Shown: piece after piece, positions 6,667 through 12,991 of the stretch
How the letters are laid out: each line of letters begins with the position of its first letter
Position numbering within the stretch: position 1 is the stretch's first letter
From: Rickettsiaceae bacterium
Lineage (GTDB): Bacteria > Pseudomonadota > Alphaproteobacteria > Rickettsiales > Rickettsiaceae
Length of the DNA: 12,991 bases
Reading direction: 5' to 3'
Assembly (NCBI GenBank): GCA_030731565.1
Contig: JANQTT010000060.1
Location: 2,302-15,292, forward strand
Notes under the pieces: model-generated
Seen by the model: only the letters and a program-made list of their open reading frames with translations
Databases searched by the model: none
Told to the model about the DNA's origin: nothing
Position numbers and translations under genes: made by a program

Positions 6667-7502
6667 AGAAACAAGAGAAGAAACAGTTCCAAGGAGCATT
6701 GATTCTATCTACCTTACTACATTTTATTATAGTGGGATTATTCTATTTTGGCTTACCTTCTGTATTTGAAAAACTACCTGAAGAAAAAGACGTCCTAACT
6801 TTTGAAGTTGTTCCACTCAGCGCAATAGCAAATATTAAAACCGAAAACAAGTCTACACAAAAAGAAAAAATTGCCGAAAAATCAAAGGAAATTAAAGCCT
6901 CAAAACCAGTTCCCAAGAAACAAGCCACACCACCTAAAAAAATAATAGAAAAAGAAGAACCTAAAAAGGAAAAAGAAATAGTACCAGCAAAAGAAAAGGC
7001 AAAACCTAAAAAAGCTCCTCCTAAAAAAACAGAAGTACAAGAGCAAGAAGAAGATCGGATGGATGCCATATTAAAAAATTTGGAAAAAGAGTCTAAAGGA
7101 AATGCAGTTAAAACACCAACAAAAAGCCAGGAAGCGAAAGAACAAAGCAATAAAACTGCTAGAGGAGCTGAGTATAATGAAGAGTCACCTCTTTCTATTA
7201 CTGAGAAACTGCTTGTCAAAGGAACAATAGAAAAAAATTGGCGCCCACCAGTAGGATTAGAAAATCTTTCAGAAGTAAGAGTATTGTTACATATGACTCT
7301 TGAAAAAAGCGGCGAAATAAGTAATGTAATTGTTAAAAGTATAATTTGTCCTTTAAACTCTGATAATACGTGTAATTTAACAGCAGAAAGCGCTATAAGG
7401 GCTGTAAAACAATCAAGCCCTATTGAAAACCTACCACCTGATCGTTATGATATTTGGAAAGAGTTTGATCTTATTTTCGACCCAAGCAACATAACGCAAT
7501 AA
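6663..7502 (+). CDS. tolA: Tol system periplasm-spanning protein TolA
   Basis: TolA is anchored in the inner membrane and reaches across the periplasm to TolB/Pal. The 279-aa protein has one membrane helix (about 12-32), then a Lys/Glu/Pro/Ala-rich extended region (about 60-165, many KKE and PKK runs) and a TolA/TonB-like C-terminal domain (about 176-279) with the alphaproteobacterial ...IEKNWRPP motif. Cys219 and Cys227 are the only two cysteines and could form a periplasmic disulfide, as in TolA domain III. It is shorter than E. coli TolA (421 aa), mostly in the linker. The 25-nt gap to tolB supports one operon. Confidence 0.92.
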   Translation: MKKQEKKQFQGALILSTLLHFIIVGLFYFGLPSVFEKLPEEKDVLTFEVVPLSAIANIKTENKSTQKEKIAEKSKEIKASKPVPKKQATPPKKIIEKEEPKKEKEIVPAKEKAKPKKAPPKKTEVQEQEEDRMDAILKNLEKESKGNAVKTPTKSQEAKEQSNKTARGAEYNEESPLSITEKLLVKGTIEKNWRPPVGLENLSEVRVLLHMTLEKSGEISNVIVKSIICPLNSDNTCNLTAESAIRAVKQSSPIENLPPDRYDIWKEFDLIFDPSNITQ

Positions 7503-7527
7503 ACATAATTCAGAACTTAAATTTAAT

Positions 7528-8862
7528 ATGAAATATATAAACTTAATTTTACTATCCTTAACCATTGTTATTTTTTCATTAAATACTAATGCCAAAAATT
7601 CTATAAGTATAACGAGTGGCCATTCCGATCCGATCCCTCTAGCGATTAATAATTTTGCTGGGGTAGATCCGGCTGACTATCAATTGGCCGAAAAAATTGT
7701 TAATGTTATATCAAATGACCTTAGGTGGTCTGGAATGTTTAGGCCCATTTCGAAAGCAGCTTTTATTGAAAACAAGATTGGCACAGCGCATACCCCTCTC
7801 TTTGCTGCTTGGCAACAAATTAATGCATCGCTTTTAGTAAATGGGGATGTAACAAGATTAGCTTCAGGTAAATTACATGTAAAATTTACACTTTGGGATA
7901 CAATATTAGAGCGCCCTATGATTAGTGAGACGTTTGAACTTTCTGAAAAATTATGGAGAAGAGTTGCTCACAAAATATCAGACAAAATTTACCATAAAAT
8001 CACTGGCTACCAGGGATATTTTAATACCAGAATAGCTTATATTTCTGAATCTGGACCATATTTAAAAAGAATAAAACGCCTTGCAATAATGGACCAAGAT
8101 GGAGAAAATCATCAATATTTAACTGATGGCAAGGATCTAGTTCTTACTCCAAGGTTTTCGCCTGATGGCAAAAGAATATTATATTTGTCCTATAAAAACC
8201 GAATTCCACAAGTCCATATGCTGGATCTTAAGAATGGAAAAAGCACGCTAATTGGAAATTTTCCTGGCATGTCTTTTGCTCCAAGGTTCTCGCCAGACGG
8301 AAATTATGCACTTATGTCTATTGCGCAAAGCGGTAATACACATATATACGAGATTAATCTAAAAAACAAAAAAAGGGTTCAGCTTACGAACGGAAATAGT
8401 ATCAATACTTCTCCAAGCTATTCTCCAGATGGCAAAAAAATAGCTTTTAACTCAGATCGTGATGGCAGCAGGCAAATTTTTGTTATGAATAGAAATGGCT
8501 CCTCAATAAAAAGGATTAGCTTTGGCGGAGGTTCGTATGCTGAACCAGAATGGTCAAGCAGAAATTATATAGCTTTTACAAAAATAAATAGAGAACTAGG
8601 CTTTACAATTGGCGTCCTGCATCCAGACGCTAATGAACAACAAAATACAGAAAGGCTAATTACTCAAGGCTACTTGGTTGAAAGTTCTTCCTGGGCAACT
8701 AACGGAAGGGTGCTAGCGTTCACTAAAGGCTCACCTCCTACAAAAAGTAGAACTAATGGGCTTAATAGAATATATACAATAGATTTTACTGGCCATAATG
8801 AAAGAATCATACCAACGCCGCACGATGCATCAGACCCGAATTGGTCCGCTCCTATAGATTAA
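7528..8862 (+). CDS. tolB: Tol-Pal periplasmic beta-propeller protein TolB
   Basis: TolB is the periplasmic partner that links TolA to Pal at the outer membrane. The 444-aa precursor has a signal peptide (about 1-22, cleavage likely after TNA), an N-terminal alpha/beta domain (about 25-160) and a six-bladed propeller (about 165-440). The blades carry the PD40 signature, clearest as RFSPDG near 209-214 and 253-258 and YSPDG near 298-302. Length is close to the E. coli protein (430 aa). It is the last gene of the plus-strand run. pal, which normally follows, is not here, and a strong hairpin lies 21 nt beyond the stop. Confidence 0.97.
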   Translation: MKYINLILLSLTIVIFSLNTNAKNSISITSGHSDPIPLAINNFAGVDPADYQLAEKIVNVISNDLRWSGMFRPISKAAFIENKIGTAHTPLFAAWQQINASLLVNGDVTRLASGKLHVKFTLWDTILERPMISETFELSEKLWRRVAHKISDKIYHKITGYQGYFNTRIAYISESGPYLKRIKRLAIMDQDGENHQYLTDGKDLVLTPRFSPDGKRILYLSYKNRIPQVHMLDLKNGKSTLIGNFPGMSFAPRFSPDGNYALMSIAQSGNTHIYEINLKNKKRVQLTNGNSINTSPSYSPDGKKIAFNSDRDGSRQIFVMNRNGSSIKRISFGGGSYAEPEWSSRNYIAFTKINRELGFTIGVLHPDANEQQNTERLITQGYLVESSSWATNGRVLAFTKGSPPTKSRTNGLNRIYTIDFTGHNERIIPTPHDASDPNWSAPID

Positions 8863-8883
8863 ATATTATAGTTATTCAATTTT

Positions 8884-8921
8884 GATATAGGCTTTAGCGT
8901 AAAGAGCTGAAAGCCTATATC
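8884..8921. terminator. Strong hairpin between convergent tolB and the sdh operon
   Basis: GATATAGGCTTT (8884-8895) pairs perfectly with AAAGCCTATATC (8910-8921). The stem can extend by AGC/GCT with one bulged base, giving about 15 bp around a 7-nt loop. Being symmetrical, it would form in transcripts from both sides, fitting a shared terminator between convergent units. Neither strand has a following T-run, so it is not a textbook intrinsic terminator and might instead be an mRNA 3'-end stabiliser or a dispersed repeat. Confidence 0.55.
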
Positions 8922-8926
8922 TAATA

Positions 8927-8960
8927 GGGGGAAGGGCGGGAGAGAGCGGCGCTACCCGAG
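8927..8960. other. GC-rich intergenic patch
   Basis: 26 of 34 bases here are G or C, in a window otherwise strongly AT-rich. The plus strand is purine-heavy (GGGGGAAGGGCGGGAGAGAG) and contains nested inverted pairs: CGGG (8937-8940) with CCCG (8955-8958), and AGCG (8945-8948) with CGCT (8950-8953). No ORF or RNA family is recognised. It lies directly after the hairpin at 8884-8921 and could be part of the same structured 3' region. Confidence 0.5.
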
Positions 8961-8998
8961 TTTAAAGCAAATGACTATATTTTGGCAAGTAAGGCAAA

Positions 8999-9313
8999 TT
9001 AAGAATATATAGGAGGTATAAATTCAAAATCTTCCAGTGCTTCATAGATAAATGTTAATAAAAGCACACCTAAAATAGCTAAAACAACGCTTAAAAAAAC
9101 CTGTCTAAATTTTTCGGAATACAATGAAAATATTGAAAGCACCAAAATAATACCTAAAGTATAATAACCACCGGCATACAAGGTTTGAAACACAATACTA
9201 TCTGTAAAATATGATATTATACTCCTGTTACTGCTTTTAGCGAAAGCCGTCATGGGACTCAATACAAGCAGCAAAAGGACAGAGGTGTGTTTTATATTAC
9301 CTAAAATCCCCAT
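8999..9313 (-). CDS. Unknown small protein, signal peptide plus two membrane helices
   Basis: I do not recognise this 104-aa protein. It has a signal-peptide-like N-terminus (about 1-25, ending TAFA before KSS, a good cleavage site), a first hydrophobic helix (about 44-63), a short charged loop (SEKFRQ, about 66-71) and a second helix (about 72-91). An acidic tail follows (EALEDFEF). This plan resembles VirB2/TrbC-type pilins of type IV secretion, which Rickettsiales often carry in scattered copies, but the charged loop and acidic tail are not typical and no T4SS gene is nearby. It starts 5 nt after the sdhB stop and so is probably cotranscribed with sdhCDAB; the sdhB-end GAGAGGG may serve as a distant ribosome site. 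A complex II-associated role is possible but unsupported. Confidence 0.7.
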   Translation of the reverse strand: MGILGNIKHTSVLLLLVLSPMTAFAKSSNRSIISYFTDSIVFQTLYAGGYYTLGIILVLSIFSLYSEKFRQVFLSVVLAILGVLLLTFIYEALEDFEFIPPIYS

Positions 9314-9318
9314 AAATC

Positions 9319-10104
9319 TTAAATTCCCTCTCGTTCAACCATTTTCTTTTTGATTCCAGCAATTGCCTCTGCTGGATTTAAACCTTTTGGACAAGTTTTT
9401 GTACAGTTCATAATCGTATGACAACGGTAAAGCTTAAATGGATCTTCAAGCTCATGCAAGCGCTCGCCGTCCGCTTCATCTCTAGAATCTTGCAGCCATC
9501 TATAAGCTTGAAGCAAAATTGCAGGGCCTAAATATTTTTCACTATTCCACCAGTAACTAGGACAAGATGTAGAACAACAAGCGCATAAAATACATTCATA
9601 AAGGCCATTTAATTTTTCGCGGTCCTCTTCAGACTGCAGCCTCTCTGCTCCCCTTGAAACCGGAGTATCAGTCTTAAGCCAAGGTTCGATAGAGGCATAT
9701 TGCGCATAGAAATGATTCATATCTGGCACCAAATCTTTGACTACTTCCATATGCGGAAGCGGATATATCTTGATATCCCCGGAAATTTCTTCTATCGGTT
9801 TAGTGCATGCGAGGGTATTAGTCCCATCAATATTCATTGCACAGCTTCCACAAATCCCTTCTCGACAAGAACGCCTAAATGCCAAAGTAGAATCTAATTC
9901 ATTTTTGATCTTAATCAGCGCGTCAAGCACCATAGGTCCACACTTTGCTAAATCTATTTCGTAAGTGTCTAACCTTGGATTTTCACCAGAATCTGGATCA
10001 TATCTATATATTCTTAGTTTTTTTGGAGAATCTGCAGATTCTAATCCAACATGCACTTTTCCTTCAAGAACTCTTGAGTTTGGTGGTAGTCTTAGCTCAG
10101 CCAT
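9319..10104 (-). CDS. sdhB: Succinate dehydrogenase iron-sulfur subunit
   Basis: SdhB carries electrons from the flavin of SdhA through three Fe-S clusters to quinone in respiratory complex II. The 261-aa protein has all ligands. The [2Fe-2S] set is Cys80, 85, 88 and 100 (CREGICGSC and beyond). The ferredoxin-type part has Cys171, 174 and 177 plus Cys238 for the [4Fe-4S] cluster, and Cys181, 228 and 234 for the [3Fe-4S] cluster. The [12 protein letters not shown] motif is of the mitochondrial/alphaproteobacterial type. It begins 15 nt after the sdhA stop with a GAGGA ribosome site. The small membrane gene follows 5 nt after its end. Confidence 0.98.
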   Translation of the reverse strand: MAELRLPPNSRVLEGKVHVGLESADSPKKLRIYRYDPDSGENPRLDTYEIDLAKCGPMVLDALIKIKNELDSTLAFRRSCREGICGSCAMNIDGTNTLACTKPIEEISGDIKIYPLPHMEVVKDLVPDMNHFYAQYASIEPWLKTDTPVSRGAERLQSEEDREKLNGLYECILCACCSTSCPSYWWNSEKYLGPAILLQAYRWLQDSRDEADGERLHELEDPFKLYRCHTIMNCTKTCPKGLNPAEAIAGIKKKMVEREGI

Positions 10105-10119
10105 ATAATCCTCACAAAT

Positions 10120-11910
10120 CTAATATACTCTTTTAACTGGCGGAACCGACTCCACCTCACTATCATTGGTTTTTAATGTTACTGGCTTATAGTCAATTTT
10201 AACTTTTCCAGATTCTTCAAGCCAAATCATTGTATGCTTCATCCATTCTTGGTCATTACGATCTGGGAAATCTTCTCTAGCATGAGCACCGCGGCTTTCT
10301 TTTCTGTTTTCCGCTGCGTGCATTGTTAAAACGGCTTGGTCTAACAGATTTGCTAGCTCAAGCGCTTCCACTAGGTCACTATTCCATATAAGAGAACGAT
10401 CGTTGATATTTATATCAGCATATTCTTTTCTGATTTTATCTATAATTTTTTTACCCTCTTTGAGAGTTTCATCAGTCCTAAATACCGCAGCGTGGTTCTG
10501 CATTGCTTTTTGCATTTTTAAACGCAGGTCAGCAACAGAGATTTTGCCTTTAGCATTGCGCACTTTATCAAAACGATCAAGAAGCGGCGCTAGCGTATCG
10601 CTTTTTAATTTTTTATGAGCAGCCATACTTGGCTTTATAATTTCGGCTGCCCTGTGCGCTGCAGCTCTACCGAATACAACAAGGTCAAGCAACGAGTTTG
10701 AACCAAGCCTATTTGCTCCATGTACAGAAACACAACCAGCCTCGCCAATTGCCATAAGCCCAGGTACTACCTTCTCTTTACCATTTTTAAGAGTAATAAC
10801 TTCTGTGTGAACATTAGTTGGTATTCCGCCCATATTATAATGGACTGTAGGGAGAACCGGAATTGGCTCTTTAGTCACATCAACGCCTGCAAATATTTTT
10901 GCGGTTTCAGAAATACCAGGAAGTCTTTTTTCTAAAACTTCTGGAGGTAAATGGTTTAAGTGCAAGTAAACATGGTCTTTATTTTCTCCAACGCCACGCC
11001 CTTCCCTAATTTCTATTGTCATAGACCTGGAAACAACATCACGGGAAGCTAAATCTTTTGCCGAAGGTGCATATCTTTCCATAAAGCGTTCACCTTCAGA
11101 ATTTACCAAGTATCCCCCTTCGCCTCTTGCGCCTTCTGTAATTAAACAACCGGCTCCATAAATCCCTGTTGGATGGAACTGTACAAATTCCATATCTTGC
11201 ATAGCAAGGCCTGCTCTAATGCACATTCCACCGCCATCACCAGTACAAGTATGCGCAGATGTTGCTGAAAAATATGCCCTACCGTATCCCCCAGTAGCAA
11301 GTACTACCATATGACCACGAAATGCGTGTAGGGTACCATCGTCAAGGTTCCAGGCTAAAACCCCTTTGCACTCACCATCTTCCATGATTAAGTCAGTGGC
11401 AAAATATTCAATAAAAAACTGTGCTTTATGTTTTAATGCCTGTTGATATAAAGTGTGTAATATTGCATGCCCGGTTCTATCCGCAGCAGCGCAAGTCCTC
11501 TGGGCAGCTTTTCCCTTACCATATTCGGTGGTCATTCCGCCAAAAGGCCTTTGATAAATCTTGCCTTCTTGGTTTCTAGAAAAAGGCACGCCATAATGTT
11601 CTAGTTCAATAATACTATCAGGTGCGTTCTTGCACATATAGGCAATCGCATCTTGATCCCCAAGCCAGTCTGAGCCTTTTACAGTATCATACATATGCCA
11701 GCGCCAATCATCATCCCCCATATTACCAAGAGCAGCGCTAATACCGCCTTGCGCGGCAACTGTGTGGCTTCTTGTTGGGAAAACTTTTGTAACGCATGCT
11801 GTACTTAAGCCAGCTTCTGCCATTCCAAATGTTGCCCGCAGCCCAGCTCCACCAGCGCCAACTACAACAACATCAAATTCATGATTAATTACGTTATAAG
11901 GTACAGTCAT
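10120..11910 (-). CDS. sdhA: Succinate dehydrogenase flavoprotein subunit
   Basis: SdhA oxidises succinate to fumarate with covalently bound FAD on the inner face of the membrane. The 596-aa protein has the dinucleotide-binding motif [12 protein letters not shown] (about 15-26) and the SHTVAAQGG segment whose His49 should bind FAD covalently. The active-site set is His246 (FHPTG), Arg290 (LASRDVV), His357 (VHYNMGG) and Arg401 ([12 protein letters not shown]). Length equals that of typical family members. It is third in sdhCDAB, 13 nt after sdhD. The ribosome site is weak (GTGGA). Confidence 0.99.
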   Translation of the reverse strand: MTVPYNVINHEFDVVVVGAGGAGLRATFGMAEAGLSTACVTKVFPTRSHTVAAQGGISAALGNMGDDDWRWHMYDTVKGSDWLGDQDAIAYMCKNAPDSIIELEHYGVPFSRNQEGKIYQRPFGGMTTEYGKGKAAQRTCAAADRTGHAILHTLYQQALKHKAQFFIEYFATDLIMEDGECKGVLAWNLDDGTLHAFRGHMVVLATGGYGRAYFSATSAHTCTGDGGGMCIRAGLAMQDMEFVQFHPTGIYGAGCLITEGARGEGGYLVNSEGERFMERYAPSAKDLASRDVVSRSMTIEIREGRGVGENKDHVYLHLNHLPPEVLEKRLPGISETAKIFAGVDVTKEPIPVLPTVHYNMGGIPTNVHTEVITLKNGKEKVVPGLMAIGEAGCVSVHGANRLGSNSLLDLVVFGRAAAHRAAEIIKPSMAAHKKLKSDTLAPLLDRFDKVRNAKGKISVADLRLKMQKAMQNHAAVFRTDETLKEGKKIIDKIRKEYADININDRSLIWNSDLVEALELANLLDQAVLTMHAAENRKESRGAHAREDFPDRNDQEWMKHTMIWLEESGKVKIDYKPVTLKTNDSEVESVPPVKRVY

Positions 11911-11923
11911 AAAACAAAATCCA

Positions 11924-12307
11924 CTATAAAGTCATTACATATAAAACAGCTAGAATAAAGGCAAGAGCTGTTACAATTGAAAAAATTTGGACCATTAAAA
12001 TTAAGGACAGCCTCACTGCTCTGCAATGTACATAATCCTCAATTACTACTTGCATACCAAGAGCCGCATGATAAAAACCTGCCATAACAAATAATGTAAG
12101 CATGAGTACGTGATATGGCTTATTAAAAACCTCAATAATTTCACTTGGTTTAGAATTACTAATGTCCCAAAAAAAGTAAAATAACCATGCAGTAATTAAA
12201 GTAAGTAAAATTGCTGTTAATCTCTGATGCCACCAATGCCCCGAACCAGAACCAGCTGAACCAAGGTTTTTTGCTTTTGATAAATCTGATCTATATTTAT
12301 TTTTCAT
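11924..12307 (-). CDS. sdhD: Succinate dehydrogenase membrane anchor subunit SdhD
   Basis: SdhD forms the membrane anchor with SdhC, binding haem b and helping shape the quinone site. It has 127 aa: a Ser/Gly-rich N-terminus ending in HWWHQRLTA (about 24-32) and three membrane helices (about 31-48, 64-86 and 98-125). The segment [17 protein letters not shown] has His80 and Tyr92 at the same 12-residue spacing as the haem ligand His71 and quinone-site Tyr83 of E. coli SdhD. A GAGG ribosome site at 12316-12319 overlaps the sdhC stop, 8 nt before the ATG, consistent with coupling. Confidence 0.95.
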   Translation of the reverse strand: MKNKYRSDLSKAKNLGSAGSGSGHWWHQRLTAILLTLITAWLFYFFWDISNSKPSEIIEVFNKPYHVLMLTLFVMAGFYHAALGMQVVIEDYVHCRAVRLSLILMVQIFSIVTALAFILAVLYVMTL

Positions 12308-12317
12308 AAAAACAACC

Positions 12318-12701
12318 TCACATACACAGCCAGAAAATTATTGTTAATAATATTGATAAAATCACGGCCCCCCATCCACTAGCATTGATAGCAGGAATTG
12401 AAAACCATCTCCCTGTATCCCAAACTAAGTGCCTAATTCCTGTGGAAAAATGATAAAAGAAACCGTAACTAGCAATAATCAAAATGATTTTTACTAATAA
12501 ATTATCAAAATATTCCAAGTAGCACGGTTCAAATCGACTAAACACCCACATGGTAAACCACCAGCAAAAAGCAGCTAGTACAAAAAATAGGCCAATTCCG
12601 CTTAATCTGTGGCCAATTGATAAAACAGAGCTGATTTGCGGTTTATAAATACTTAAGTGCGGAGATATCGGCCGCGTTCTACCTTTTTTATCCTGAGACA
12701 T
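12318..12701 (-). CDS. sdhC: Succinate dehydrogenase cytochrome b556 subunit SdhC
   Basis: SdhC is the second anchor subunit of complex II. From the ATG at 12701 it has 127 aa: the family N-terminus RPISPHLSIYK, the quinone-site segment SIGHRLSG (Ser28, Arg32) and HFSTGIRHLVWD with haem ligand His84. Three membrane helices lie at about 34-53, 68-86 and 107-126. Numbering from this ATG puts the key His at 84, as in E. coli, supporting the start. A TTG at 12722 would add seven residues but has no ribosome site, whereas GAAGGA lies 13 nt before the ATG. It is first in the operon, with a promoter region upstream. Confidence 0.96.
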   Translation of the reverse strand: MSQDKKGRTRPISPHLSIYKPQISSVLSIGHRLSGIGLFFVLAAFCWWFTMWVFSRFEPCYLEYFDNLLVKIILIIASYGFFYHFSTGIRHLVWDTGRWFSIPAINASGWGAVILSILLTIIFWLCM

Positions 12702-12800
12702 AAAATTATTTTTATCCTTCAAGTTACATATTTTCCTGATCTTATAAGCTTTGATAACAATTTACAAGCGATGAACAAAAAGTTGCCCCAAAAAAAAGCC

Positions 12801-12830
12801 ATTATATTGTATAAAGAAGTATTATGATAA
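12801..12830 (-). promoter_or_regulatory. Candidate sdh operon promoter
   Basis: On the minus strand TTATCA (12825-12830) and a perfect TATAAT (12801-12806) are 18 nt apart, giving a leader of about 90 nt before sdhC. It sits directly after the comF stop. A weaker alternative closer to the gene is TTGTAA (12762-12767) with TATAAG (12741-12746) at 15 nt. A T8 run (12790-12797, minus strand) follows the first -10 box. No operator was recognised. Confidence 0.4.
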
Positions 12831-12831
12831 A

Positions 12832-12991
12832 TTAAGTGAGTCCTATAGTGAGTAATTTAACACTTTTTGCTCCAGCTTTTTTTAAAATCGAACTACAAGT
12901 ATTGCTAGTTACTCCTGTAGTCCTAACGTCATCAACCAATAAGATTACCTTATTTTTTAAATCATATTTTTTGTGTATATGCAATGAAACA
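12832..12991 (-). CDS. comF: ComF-family phosphoribosyltransferase, C-terminal part
   Basis: The gene runs off the window edge; 52 residues and a TAA stop (12832-12834) are visible. They contain the phosphoribosyltransferase PRPP-binding signature VILLVDDVRTTGVT, followed by a helix (CSSILKKAGAKSV) and a final strand (KLLTIGLT). Finding the signature about 40 residues from the C-terminus is typical of ComF proteins (linked to DNA uptake in competent bacteria, of unclear role elsewhere). Other small phosphoribosyltransferases are possible but usually continue further. The start, zinc-finger region and upstream neighbours are outside the window. It is codirectional with sdhC, 130 nt upstream. 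Confidence 0.85.
   Translation of the reverse strand, partial: VSLHIHKKYDLKNKVILLVDDVRTTGVTSNTCSSILKKAGAKSVKLLTIGLT

Noticed and set aside
6743..7219. 158-residue minus-strand frame inside tolA
   Set aside because: Its Ser/Phe-rich composition is the antisense shadow of the Lys/Glu-rich TolA linker.
9700..10935. Plus-strand frames opposite sdhB and sdhA
   Set aside because: They lie wholly antisense to highly conserved genes.
12702..12722. TTG-initiated longer SdhC
   Set aside because: No ribosome site precedes the TTG, and the ATG at 12701 restores the usual family N-terminus and residue numbering.

Overview
This window looks like a piece of chromosome from an AT-rich, probably host-associated alphaproteobacterium, most likely of the Rickettsiales type. 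The evidence is the low GC of coding and intergenic DNA, the gene order der-hemD-(HemX/Mic60-like)-hemY, a mitochondrial-type sdhCDAB operon, and palindromic repeats of the 'TCATCCCGAA...TTCGGGATGA' kind in the gaps. The genus cannot be fixed from sequence alone. No tRNA, rRNA, CRISPR array, transposase or phage gene was seen. Almost all of the window is core housekeeping.

Layout. Bases 1-279 hold a dense nested repeat cluster: degenerate 21-bp tandem units, then an inverted repeat whose arms are themselves hairpins. Bases 263-5287 are a minus-strand block. Read in the direction of transcription it is der (ribosome-assembly GTPase), hemD (uroporphyrinogen-III synthase), a short membrane protein in the HemX/Mic60 position, and hemY (membrane TPR protein). 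A 105-bp MITE-like palindrome and zapE (AFG1-family ATPase) follow. der and hemD overlap by ATGA, and hemD overlaps the next gene by 17 nt, so these are probably translationally coupled.

Bases 5288-5503 are a divergent promoter region. Bases 5504-8862 on the plus strand are tolQ-tolR-tolA-tolB, the energised Tol envelope system, packed with a 2-nt gap, a 4-nt overlap and a 25-nt gap. pal, the usual next gene, is absent here. Bases 8863-8998 separate convergent genes and carry a strong hairpin without a T-tract, followed by a very GC-rich patch.

Bases 8999-12701 on the minus strand are the succinate dehydrogenase operon sdhC-sdhD-sdhA-sdhB (respiratory complex II, complete with all cluster, FAD and haem ligands). 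It ends in a small unknown secreted or membrane protein with VirB2-pilin-like topology. The window closes with the C-terminus of a comF-family phosphoribosyltransferase gene (12832 to the edge), too short for ordinary ORF listing.

Working together: complex II feeds electrons to quinone, the respiratory chain makes the proton-motive force, and TolQR uses that force to drive TolA and TolB at the outer membrane. HemD supplies tetrapyrrole for cytochromes, including the haem b of SdhCD. I see no wholly new system. The best leads are the two intergenic repeat families, the orphan small membrane gene at the end of the sdh operon, and the very short HemX/Mic60-position protein.
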